Assembly (NCBI RefSeq): GCF_024699075.1
Contig: NZ_JAILQF010000083.1
Coordinates: 1 to 7,847 of the forward strand
Reading direction: 5' to 3'
DNA: 7,847 nt
From: Butyrivibrio sp.
Lineage (GTDB): Bacteria; Bacillota_A; Clostridia; Lachnospirales; Lachnospiraceae
The notes beneath the pieces are model-generated. The model searched no databases and was not told the origin of the DNA. It saw nothing but the letters and a program-made list of their open reading frames with translations. Positions within the stretch are counted from its first letter, which is position 1. The number at the start of each line of letters is the position of its first letter. Both the position numbers and the translations under genes were made by a program. Below are positions 1 through 6,043 of the stretch, one piece after another.

Positions 1-4
1 GAAT

Positions 5-106
5 TTATGACCCGCCAAACATGAGCAAAGTAGCACGTAGTGCGGATTTGTGAATGTTTGAGGATTGTGGGAGTTTCGTAGAAACGGAACAATCCGACCG
101 TCATAA
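5..106 (+). repeat. Structured intergenic element, possible three-way junction (ncRNA or REP/MITE-like)
   Basis: The ends TTATGAC (5-11) and GTCATAA (100-106) are perfect 7-bp inverted repeats that enclose two further hairpins. Hairpin A spans 16-60: CAAACAT (16-22) pairs with ATGTTTG (54-60), GCAAA (25-29) pairs with TTTGT (47-51, one G-U), and GCAC (33-36) pairs with GTGC (40-43) around a GTA loop. Hairpin B spans 62-95: GGATTGT (62-68) pairs with ACAATCC (89-95), and GTTTC (73-77) pairs with GAAAC (81-85) around another GTA loop. The linkers are 4, 1 and 4 nt, giving a tidy three-way junction. The pairing is read directly from the sequence. Its identity is unknown: it could be a small structured RNA, or a dispersed palindromic repeat mobilised by a transposase elsewhere. 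The wobble pair suggests the plus strand is the RNA strand. The element may extend left of the window. Confidence 0.6.
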
Positions 107-132
107 GGTGTCAAAAGGTACTTTTGACACCT
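106..132. repeat. Perfect 12-bp inverted repeat with GTA loop
   Basis: AGGTGTCAAAAG (106-117) and CTTTTGACACCT (121-132) are perfect reverse complements separated only by GTA (118-120). The repeat directly abuts the structured element 5-106 and shares base 106 with its closing stem, so it probably belongs to the same unit. No T-tract follows on either strand (ACATCATATT to the right, TTATGACGG to the left on the minus strand). It is therefore not a standard intrinsic terminator, although a stem this strong could still protect or process a transcript 3' end. Confidence 0.75.
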
Positions 133-156
133 ACATCATATTATGTATTATTTATT

Positions 157-186
157 TTGACCAGGTTGTTTAAACGCTCTAATAAT
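157..186 (+). promoter_or_regulatory. Likely sigma-A promoter of the MATE gene
   Basis: A -35 box TTGACC (157-162) and a -10 box AATAAT (181-186) each match consensus at 5 of 6 positions, with an 18-bp spacer. Transcription would start near 193, leaving a leader of about 57 nt before the MATE start codon. The promoter lies just right of the structured element, so that element would not be part of the MATE transcript unless transcription also comes from upstream. Confidence 0.5.
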
Positions 187-249
187 GCCTTGTTTTAGGA
201 GCGGATAAAATATTCACATTAATAATATTTATAAGGGGTTATTTTACAC

Positions 250-1584
250 ATGAAGGACAGAAACTTTTTGAGAAAACTTGCAGGCATAGCTCTTCCTATA
301 GCATTTCAGGCTTTTATGCTCGCCTGCGTGGCAGCTGCTGATGCTTTTATGCTTGGAAGCATAGATCAGGACTCTATGTCTGCAGTATCTCTTGCTACGC
401 AGATACAGTTCATACAGAACATGATCCTGTCTGCTACCGTCGGAGCCACTGTAATTCTTGGCGCTCAGTACTGGGGAAGAAAAGATCTTGAATCCATCGA
501 TGATATTTTCTGCCTTGCGCTTAGGATCTGCGGCATTTTATCAATTATTTACTTTATAGGATGTACTCTTTTCCCAAGATATCTTATGCTCCTTTATACT
601 GATAATGAAGATCTTATTGTTATAGGTATAAGATATCTTAAGATCGCAGGATTTTCATATCTTCTTACAGGAATATCCCAGTGTTACCTTGCCATGATGA
701 AGATAACAGAGCATGTAAAGACTGTTGCTATAGTATCTGCAATGACAGTTATCACCAATATAATCTTAAACGCCTTCTTTATTTACGGTCTTCATTTAGA
801 AGAGCGCGGCGCGGCATCAGCAACACTTGCTGCAAGAATCCTTGAAATTATAACTGTACTTACTTTGTCATACCAAAAAGGTTATGTACATCCAAAACTT
901 TCAGGCCTTGTAAAGTTCAATAAAGTCCTGACAATGGATTTTATAAAGTGTATGTGGCCTCTTCTTGGCGCATGTCTTCTATGGGGCGTAGGTTTTACCT
1001 CCTATTCATCATTTATGGGACATATTGGCAAAGATGCTGCAGCAGCCAATTCAGTAACTGCAGTTATAAGAGACCTTGTATGCTGCGCAGGTGATGGTCT
1101 TGCAAGTGGTTGCGGCATCATGGTAGGTAACGAGCTTGGTGCAGGTAACCTTGAAAGAGGTAAGAAATATGGACAGAAGATGGTAGGTATTGCCTTTGTT
1201 GTTGGTTTCATATCAACCGGTGTAATGTTCCTTTTTACTCCAATCGTATTTATGACAGTAAGGCTTACTGATACAGCAAGACACTACCTTCTTCAGATGA
1301 TGATCGTAATGGCTATCTATATGATAGGAAGAGTCGTTAACACTGTTCTTATAAATGGTATATTCGCAGCAGGCGGTGATACTATTTTTGATATGTATTC
1401 ACTTGTAGTATCTATGTGGTTTATAGCTATACCTCTTGCCTTCCTTGGAACCTATATATTCCACTGGCCTGTGATCGTTGTATATGCCTGCACCTGCCTT
1501 GATGAAGTTGGTAAGATTCCGTGGGTATTGCATCATTTTACGAGATATAAATGGGTCAAGGATCTGACGAGGGAAAGGCACTAA
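250..1584 (+). CDS. MATE family multidrug/cation efflux transporter
   Basis: This is a 444-residue polytopic membrane protein with the size and hydrophobic pattern of 12-helix MATE (multi antimicrobial extrusion) exporters. Family members expel drugs or metabolites in exchange for Na+ or H+ across the cytoplasmic membrane; the substrate cannot be told from the sequence. Visible family signatures are the N-terminal ALPIAFQ segment (14-20) in helix 1, GAQYWGRKDLESI (71-83) after helix 2, the NIILNAFFIYG helix (170-180), and the second-half counterpart VGNELGAGNLERGKKYG (292-308), which mirrors the first and reflects the two-fold repeat of the fold. The C-terminus (DEVGKIPWVLHHF, 418-430, then a basic tail) is typical of Firmicutes members. 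The ATG is preceded by AAGGGG (233-238) with a rather long 11-nt gap. It appears monocistronic, and no clear terminator is visible behind it. The family call is secure; the subgroup is not. Confidence 0.93.
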   Translation: MKDRNFLRKLAGIALPIAFQAFMLACVAAADAFMLGSIDQDSMSAVSLATQIQFIQNMILSATVGATVILGAQYWGRKDLESIDDIFCLALRICGILSIIYFIGCTLFPRYLMLLYTDNEDLIVIGIRYLKIAGFSYLLTGISQCYLAMMKITEHVKTVAIVSAMTVITNIILNAFFIYGLHLEERGAASATLAARILEIITVLTLSYQKGYVHPKLSGLVKFNKVLTMDFIKCMWPLLGACLLWGVGFTSYSSFMGHIGKDAAAANSVTAVIRDLVCCAGDGLASGCGIMVGNELGAGNLERGKKYGQKMVGIAFVVGFISTGVMFLFTPIVFMTVRLTDTARHYLLQMMIVMAIYMIGRVVNTVLINGIFAAGGDTIFDMYSLVVSMWFIAIPLAFLGTYIFHWPVIVVYACTCLDEVGKIPWVLHHFTRYKWVKDLTRERH

Positions 1585-1701
1585 TTTGAGGCCAAACATC
1601 TCCATAGAAAAAAAGGAAAACGCCAATAAGTCACAGATAATGTAAAGATAACCGGAATGATCATTTCAGTGGACCTATTAGTATTATCTCCAATCAGCTT
1701 A

Positions 1702-1710
1702 TGCTATTAT
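1702..1710 (+). promoter_or_regulatory. Extended -10 promoter element before the exonuclease gene
   Basis: TGCTATTAT (1702-1710) matches the extended -10 consensus TGnTATAAT at all but one informative position. No good -35 hexamer sits 17 bp upstream, which extended -10 promoters tolerate. Transcription would start near 1717 and give a leader of about 26 nt carrying the GGAG site at 1731-1734, 8 nt before the ATG. This, with the 158-bp gap after the MATE gene, argues that the exonuclease has its own promoter. Confidence 0.45.
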
Positions 1711-1742
1711 TTAATTAGAAAAAACAAAAAGGAGTTCCTCAA

Positions 1743-2570
1743 ATGAAATTCATCTCTTGGAATATAGATTCAATAAATGCTGCACTTACAGGTACCAGCC
1801 CTCGTTCAGAGCTTAGCCGAAAGGTTCTTGATACAATCGCAGCTGAAAATGCTGATATAATCGCAATTCAGGAAACCAAGCTTCCTGCTACAGGTATGAA
1901 TGCAAAGCAGGAGGAAGCTCTTAAAGCATATTTTCCTGAATATGACTTTGTATATGTAAGCTCACATGAGCCTGCAAGAAAAGGCTATGCAGGAACAATG
2001 GCTCTTTATAAGAAGGGGATGAAGTTAGAAGCTACTTTCCCTGAAATAGATGCTCCTGATACCATGGACTGTGAAGGAAGAATGATAACTCTTGAACATG
2101 ATGATTTCTTCTTTAATCTTGTATATACTCCTAATGCAGGAGATGGCCTTAAACGTCTTAAAGAGCGTCAGGAATGGGATAAACAGTATACTAATTATAT
2201 GAAAAATTTAGATTCCAAAAAGCCTGTTATATCCTGCGGAGACTATAATGTAGCCCACGAAGAGATAGATCTTGCAAATCCTGACAGCAACCACATGTCA
2301 GCAGGTTTTACAGATGAAGAAAGAGAAGGCTTTACTAACCTTCTAAATGCAGGTTTTACAGATACCTTCAGACATGTTCACGGGGATATACCAAATGTAT
2401 ACTCCTGGTGGGCTCAGCGTATAAAGACAAGTAAGATCAACAACTCAGGCTGGAGAATTGACTACTTCCTTGTAAGTGACAGACTTAAAAGTAAAGTTAC
2501 AAGATCAGAAATGCTTGATTCCGGCGAACGTCAGGATCATACACCTATCGTTCTTGAGCTTGATATCTGA
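1743..2570 (+). CDS. xth: Exodeoxyribonuclease III / class II AP endonuclease
   Basis: This is a 275-residue Mg2+-dependent nuclease of the ExoIII/APE1 branch of the endonuclease-exonuclease-phosphatase fold. The family cuts DNA 5' to abasic sites and trims 3' ends in cytoplasmic base-excision repair. All catalytic landmarks are present: N7 in the first strand, the metal ligand E44 in IQETK, Y128 in LVYTPN, D167 and N169 in GDYNVAHEEID, YSWW (220-223), D240 in WRIDYFLVS, and the terminal pair D265-H266. Two small departures from E. coli ExoIII are visible: the catalytic pair is preceded by Q (QDHTPI) rather than S, and extra residues around 14-26 (TGTSPRSELSRK) help make the protein longer than the usual 250-268. 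Translation starts at an ATG with GGAG 8 nt upstream. The 3' end overlaps the convergent phosphoesterase gene by 34 bp. The family call is firm; the xth symbol denotes the family only (exoA in some Gram-positives). Confidence 0.95.
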   Translation: MKFISWNIDSINAALTGTSPRSELSRKVLDTIAAENADIIAIQETKLPATGMNAKQEEALKAYFPEYDFVYVSSHEPARKGYAGTMALYKKGMKLEATFPEIDAPDTMDCEGRMITLEHDDFFFNLVYTPNAGDGLKRLKERQEWDKQYTNYMKNLDSKKPVISCGDYNVAHEEIDLANPDSNHMSAGFTDEEREGFTNLLNAGFTDTFRHVHGDIPNVYSWWAQRIKTSKINNSGWRIDYFLVSDRLKSKVTRSEMLDSGERQDHTPIVLELDI

Positions 2571-3196
2571 TAAGTATCGAGCCTCTTTTCATTGATCTTA
2601 ATCCATTCATCAAGTGGTAGAGGCTTATAATCTGAATACATACAAAAGCAGTTTATGATCTCGCATGGTATTGGCAGTGTTATCTCATTACCTTCTTTGG
2701 TACGTACCATGCGGGATCTTTGTCTGTTATCAAGTACATATCTGTCCACAAATTCCTGATCGGATGTTGCATGAATATGACCATGGAGCATATATGAATG
2801 AGCCTTATCATTTCTGATATCATACTGCCTGTTGTAGCACATGATAGGATAATGGGAGCATATGATTCTTCTATTATTATCATGAAGTTCCATATAATCT
2901 GACATCTTCTGAAAAAGAGTTCTGTCAAAGGCTGTCTTTCTAAGTACATGATCATGATTTCCAAGTACCATGAACTTCTTTCCATTTAATCTTAGTATTA
3001 TATCTTTGGCGCGCTTTACATCCTTGGACATGATAAAATCGCCAAGGATCACAACCTCGTCCCTTTTCTGTACTACGCTGTTCCACTGGCTTATCATATA
3101 TTCATTCATATCTTCTATATTATCAAAGCCGCGCTTATCCATAAGTTTATTAACTATATCATCATCAAAATGAAGATCTGCTATATAACGCCTCAC
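2537..3196 (-). CDS. Calcineurin-like metallophosphoesterase, small AQ_1575-like type
   Basis: This is a 219-residue cytoplasmic protein with no signal peptide or membrane segment. It carries the full set of two-metal phosphoesterase motifs in order: DLH (D7, H9), GDF (D53), GNHDH (80-84), SHYP (H115) and GHIH (H140, H142). Such proteins hydrolyse phosphomono- or diesters using Mn2+ or Fe; the substrate here is unknown. The compact layout, with DxH at the extreme N-terminus and a HYP motif, resembles the uncharacterised AQ_1575-like subgroup. The start codon is GTG (3196-3194): a strong AAAGGAGA site (3210-3203) sits 7 nt ahead of it, and the next in-frame ATG would remove the essential D7 and H9. 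The last codons run antisense over the end of the exonuclease gene. A terminator separates it from the diguanylate cyclase upstream, so it is probably transcribed alone. Confidence 0.9.
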   Translation of the reverse strand: MRRYIADLHFDDDIVNKLMDKRGFDNIEDMNEYMISQWNSVVQKRDEVVILGDFIMSKDVKRAKDIILRLNGKKFMVLGNHDHVLRKTAFDRTLFQKMSDYMELHDNNRRIICSHYPIMCYNRQYDIRNDKAHSYMLHGHIHATSDQEFVDRYVLDNRQRSRMVRTKEGNEITLPIPCEIINCFCMYSDYKPLPLDEWIKINEKRLDTYQISSSRTIGV

Positions 3197-3251
3197 TCTT
3201 AGTCTCCTTTAACACTCTGGTATTAATTTATATGTGCGAAGTTTGAGTTAT

Positions 3252-3257
3252 ATTATA
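3252..3257 (-). promoter_or_regulatory. Likely -10 box of the phosphoesterase gene
   Basis: On the minus strand a perfect TATAAT lies at 3257-3252, about 55 nt before the GTG start. The hexamer 17 bp upstream (3280-3275, ATGCAA) is only a 3 of 6 match to TTGACA and lies inside the terminator stem of the preceding gene. The -10 is convincing by its exact match and position; the -35 is not. Confidence 0.45.
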
Positions 3258-3265
3258 CGCCAAGT

Positions 3266-3300
3266 AAAAACGGCTTGCATTCATTCTTTATTGCAAGCCG
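3266..3300 (-). terminator. Intrinsic terminator after the diguanylate cyclase gene
   Basis: On the minus strand CGGCTTGCA (3300-3292) pairs perfectly with TGCAAGCCG (3279-3271) across a 12-nt loop, and is followed at once by TTTTT (3270-3266). This is the standard Rho-independent design. It starts 46 nt after the last base of the diguanylate cyclase stop codon. On the plus strand the stem is followed only by CCTTTAAT, so it should act mainly leftward. Confidence 0.85.
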
Positions 3301-3345
3301 CCTTTAATATTGACATTCATTTTTACATTGAAAGGTAAGTATCCT

Positions 3346-4806
3346 TTATATGTTTATCCTGCTCAGGTCTGAATAAAGACAATACCCGTTCTTGCCATGC
3401 TCTTTTACAAAATAAAGCGCACGATCTGCCTTCTCATAAAGCTCATCGTAGTTTTCGGCATCATTAGGATATATGGTTATTCCTATACTTACTGAAATAT
3501 CTACTGATTTATCATCTTCTTTTATTGTCCGCTTTATTGCTTCATTGAGTTCTTTGGCTTTCTGTGCAATATGATCATAGTCATTTAAAGTAGGCGAAAA
3601 TACCATAAACTCATCACCGCCCAGTCTGCCGACTATATCTCCTCCTCTGAATGATTTGGATAATACCCGGCCAACCTCCATCAGTACTTCATCTCCTCTA
3701 CCATGCCCGAAAGTATCGTTAACTTCTTTGAAATGATCAATATCGATAATGAACATTGTAGCACCGATGAGTTTACTGCCTTCCTCTTCTAAAAAGAAAT
3801 TTATACTGCTTTGTAAACCATTTACATTTGATATTTTAGTGAGATAGTCTGTTCTGACTTTTTTCTTAAGGTCATCTTTTTCAAATCCGAATTTATAAAA
3901 GTTGTAAGTTGTAAGAACAAAAATAAGAATCAGCATTATTAAAACAAAACCTATCAACAGGTTAAAAAATCTTTCAGTCAGATAATGCTGGCTGTTCTTT
4001 ATAACCAGATACATTCCAATAAGTGGAATATATTTTCTTACAATAAAACCTTCCTTTGTATATACTTGATTTTCTCTGATCATATCAGCTGTGTAATCCC
4101 TGCTGTAATATGCCTCGCCAAGATTAACCTCATCCTCATCAAAAGTAGTATTTCCATATATATCTGTAAAACATATATCAATATTATATTTCTCAGAATA
4201 ACTTCTCATTATATCTATAGTATTATCAAGATACATTGCACAGCCAAGTACTGCTCTAAGTTCACCATCAACCTCCATACGACGGTCAATAAAAATGACA
4301 TATTCTTTTTCATTGAATTCATCGTAAGTAAGATCAGCACCATACTCCATGCCAGTCTTAATGAAATTTGAATACCATTTATCATATTCATTTTTATTGG
4401 GATCAACTATTTTGCCGATTCCGTCAGGTGTAAAGTACTTATTTGTTTTACATGAGATAATATATGCACCTTCCCAATTATTTGTTTCACGAATACTTTC
4501 TAAATATTCCGAGATTTCCTCTTCAAATTCGTTTTCAGGAATTTCATCCTCTTTTTTTATTATATTTTGAAGAAAATAGTCATTACACATTATTTTGGTT
4601 ATGTGAGCAGACGACTCCAGTTCATTATTAATTGAGGTGTAAACACCATCAAACAGAGCATTTGCGGTTGTCTCCATATCTTTTTTGGTAATGTAATTAA
4701 GAAGTAAAAATGCCATACCAAGTGCAAATATGAATCCAACAAGAATTATAATAATATTTGTTACTAATAATCTGTTCTCTTTTAAGCATTTTGTTAGCTT
4801 CTTCAT
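3346..4806 (-). CDS. Membrane-bound diguanylate cyclase with extracellular Cache-like sensor and GGDEF domain
   Basis: This 486-residue protein makes the second messenger c-di-GMP from two GTP. Helix 1 (about 15-38) and helix 2 (about 281-303) flank an outside region of about 240 residues (40-279) that resembles a double Cache small-molecule sensor, including YDKWYSNF (141-148) and a membrane-proximal DICFTDIYGNTTF (210-222) strand pair. The cytoplasmic GGDEF domain (about 315-480) has the DYLT entry motif (320-323), DIDHFKEVND (355-364), an intact active-site GGDEF (396-400), and the inhibitory-site RxxD (R387-D390) five residues before it. It should therefore be active and subject to product feedback. 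No EAL domain is present. The ATG has only a weak AAAGG 11 nt upstream, so translation may be modest. It stands alone on the minus strand, divergent from DUF975; the ligand is unknown. Confidence 0.92.
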   Translation of the reverse strand: MKKLTKCLKENRLLVTNIIIILVGFIFALGMAFLLLNYITKKDMETTANALFDGVYTSINNELESSAHITKIMCNDYFLQNIIKKEDEIPENEFEEEISEYLESIRETNNWEGAYIISCKTNKYFTPDGIGKIVDPNKNEYDKWYSNFIKTGMEYGADLTYDEFNEKEYVIFIDRRMEVDGELRAVLGCAMYLDNTIDIMRSYSEKYNIDICFTDIYGNTTFDEDEVNLGEAYYSRDYTADMIRENQVYTKEGFIVRKYIPLIGMYLVIKNSQHYLTERFFNLLIGFVLIMLILIFVLTTYNFYKFGFEKDDLKKKVRTDYLTKISNVNGLQSSINFFLEEEGSKLIGATMFIIDIDHFKEVNDTFGHGRGDEVLMEVGRVLSKSFRGGDIVGRLGGDEFMVFSPTLNDYDHIAQKAKELNEAIKRTIKEDDKSVDISVSIGITIYPNDAENYDELYEKADRALYFVKEHGKNGYCLYSDLSRINI

Positions 4807-4905
4807 AGTCCAGGCAACCTTTACTTTCGCATTTAAGTAATATTATTTCGAACAAATACTATCTAATAAAGCGATAATGATGTCACTCTATTTTTGAAAC
4901 ACTCT

Positions 4906-4911
4906 ATTATA
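4906..4911 (-). promoter_or_regulatory. Likely -10 box of the diguanylate cyclase gene
   Basis: A perfect TATAAT occurs on the minus strand at 4911-4906, within GATACTATAATAGAG. The hexamer 17 bp upstream (ATTTCA) matches TTGACA at only 3 of 6 positions. It would give a leader of roughly 90 nt before the ATG at 4806, and a three-codon open frame (ATG CGA AAG TAA) lies in that leader. Confidence 0.4.
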
Positions 4912-4977
4912 GTATCGGCATCTTTTGGTGAAATATCATATACCCCTTAATAATTTTCATAAGTTTCTACATAAAAC

Positions 4978-4999
4978 GTTAAGGTTATGTTAAGGTTCT
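4978..4999 (+). promoter_or_regulatory. Tandem 11-bp direct repeat, probable OmpR-family regulator box
   Basis: GTTAAGGTTAT (4978-4988) is followed directly by GTTAAGGTTCT (4989-4999), identical at 10 of 11 positions. One-turn tandem repeats are the normal target of OmpR/PhoB-type dimers bound head-to-tail. The core reads GTTAAG-N5-GTTAAG, close to the streptococcal CiaR site (NTTAAG-N5-WTTAAG). Weaker copies may follow at 4999-5009 and 5011-5021. It lies about 100 bp upstream of DUF975, whose operon encodes an OmpR-family regulator, so autoregulation is the natural inference. Confidence 0.55.
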
Positions 5000-5054
5000 T
5001 TGGGTTTATTGGAAAGGTTTGGATGATATCCTTAGTTCATAAGATAAATAAAAC

Positions 5055-5072
5055 GAATGCAAACAAGCATTC
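5055..5072. repeat. Inverted repeat GAATGC-N6-GCATTC in the DUF975 leader
   Basis: Two perfect 6-bp arms, GAATGC (5055-5060) and GCATTC (5067-5072), surround AAACAA. The repeat ends 15 bp before the GGAGG ribosome binding site of DUF975. It could be an operator for a dimeric repressor or a small leader hairpin. It is too weak, and lacks the T-tract, to be a terminator. Confidence 0.45.
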
Positions 5073-5100
5073 ACAACATTCATAAACGGAGGATAATAAC

Positions 5101-5961
5101 ATGTGGACAAGAAAAGAACTTAAAGACAAAGCAAAGAAATCATTTTCAATTAACTTCTGGAAAACAATACTTGTAAGTATCATACTTGCATTCGTACTTG
5201 GCTCAGCAGGAAGCTCAGCTGTTGGAGGCAAAGTTTTAAACGGTAGTGCAACAGAAAATAGCAGTACAGTAGAAGATTTCTCAGAAGGATTTACAGATGG
5301 CTTTTACGGAGATTCATTAACAGAGACACAGCAGGCTGAACTTGATAAAAACCTTGGCTCTTTTAATTATACTGTAAACTCCATTAACGGCGTATCAAAC
5401 TTTGTAAAGACAGGTGAAATTCCTGAAGACTTATCTCCAATATTTGTACTGATCGGATTCACAATTATTCTTACAGTAATTGCAATAGGAATCGTATTAT
5501 CTGCTTTTATACTCAATCCTATAGAAGTTGGCTGTATGAGATTCTTTACAAGAAACCTTAACCAGAAAGCAAATGTAAGCGAAGTCGCTCATGCATTTGA
5601 TAACAATTACATGACTGTTGCAAAGACAATGTTCTTCAGAGATCTTTATACAGTACTTTGGACACTTCTTTTCATCATTCCCGGTATAGTTAAGTCTTAT
5701 GAGTATCGTATGATTCCTTATATCCTTGCTGACCACCCTGAAATGACCAAGGATGAAGTATTTGCAAAGAGTAAAGAGCTTATGAGAGGCCAGAAATGGA
5801 ATGCATTTGTACTTGATCTTTCATTCATCGGTTGGGGTATCCTTTCTGTATTTACAATTGGTATACTTGGCGTATTCTATGTATCTCCTTACAGAAATAT
5901 GACCAATGCAGCTCTTTATGAAAAACTCGAGTACGGAAAACTTGCTATTGACGAGCAGTAA
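5101..5961 (+). CDS. DUF975 family integral membrane protein
   Basis: This 286-residue membrane protein matches the DUF975 (PF06161-type) family, common in Firmicutes and of unknown biochemical role. About four hydrophobic helices are visible: 22-42, 113-138, 183-202 and 237-262. A polar, acidic, serine/threonine-rich stretch (about 45-110) lies between the first two and is probably outside. Family hallmarks are the N-terminal RKELKDKAK (4-12), IIPGIVKSYEYRM (192-204), YILADHPEMTKDEVFAKS (207-224), the LMRGQKW segment (227-233), LDLSFIGWGIL (238-248) and SPYRNMTNAALY (262-273). The ATG is set by GGAGG (5088-5092) 8 nt upstream. It is the first gene of a probable operon with a response regulator and histidine kinase. 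It could therefore be a target of that system or, as an inference only, a membrane partner of the kinase. Confidence 0.88.
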   Translation: MWTRKELKDKAKKSFSINFWKTILVSIILAFVLGSAGSSAVGGKVLNGSATENSSTVEDFSEGFTDGFYGDSLTETQQAELDKNLGSFNYTVNSINGVSNFVKTGEIPEDLSPIFVLIGFTIILTVIAIGIVLSAFILNPIEVGCMRFFTRNLNQKANVSEVAHAFDNNYMTVAKTMFFRDLYTVLWTLLFIIPGIVKSYEYRMIPYILADHPEMTKDEVFAKSKELMRGQKWNAFVLDLSFIGWGILSVFTIGILGVFYVSPYRNMTNAALYEKLEYGKLAIDEQ

Positions 5962-6043
5962 TATTAAAATTTTCTTTGAGGCTTTTATTAAAAACCAAAA
6001 GAGCCTGTATACCCACAGATCATAATTAGGAAGGAAGCAACTG

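Larger units (their letters stand above)
4807..5100. other. Divergent regulatory intergenic region
   Basis: This 294-bp AT-rich stretch lies between the leftward diguanylate cyclase and the rightward DUF975 operon and contains no credible gene. It holds a minus-strand -10 box (4911-4906), an 11-bp-period direct repeat (4978-4999), a GAATGC/GCATTC inverted repeat (5055-5072) and a strong GGAGG site (5088-5092) for DUF975. No c-di-GMP riboswitch consensus was recognised in either leader. Confidence 0.7.

Noticed and set aside
5..106. Hammerhead-type ribozyme, suggested by the three-way junction
   Set aside because: The required core strands (CUGAUGA and GAAA at the junction) are absent; the linkers read CCGC, A and GACC.
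106..132. Intrinsic terminator for a gene left of the window
   Set aside because: The stem is strong, but no T-tract follows on either strand.
54..173. A 39-codon open frame (ATG at 54, TAA at 171) crossing the hairpins
   Set aside because: It has no good ribosome binding site, its codons follow the palindromes, and it ends in promoter-like AT-rich DNA. It is best explained as chance reading through a structured element.
168..175. GTTTAAAC palindrome occurring at 168-175 and again at 6797-6804
   Set aside because: An 8-bp AT-rich palindrome recurring twice in unrelated contexts is most likely coincidence.
1002..1626. Open frames on the minus strand inside the MATE gene
   Set aside because: They are antisense shadows of a well-supported coding region, with no recognisable protein features.
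3985..4570. Plus-strand open frames across the diguanylate cyclase gene
   Set aside because: They lie opposite a gene with clear domains and motifs; their compositions are low-complexity Ile/Ser-rich, as expected of antisense readings.
4807..4899. c-di-GMP riboswitch in the diguanylate cyclase leader
   Set aside because: No GEMM-like conserved segments could be matched in the roughly 90-nt leader.
5979..6006. Terminator between DUF975 and the response regulator
   Set aside because: The stem AGGC/GCCT plus TTTT/AAAA has a 2-nt bulge and is followed by GTATACCC rather than T residues; read-through is more likely.
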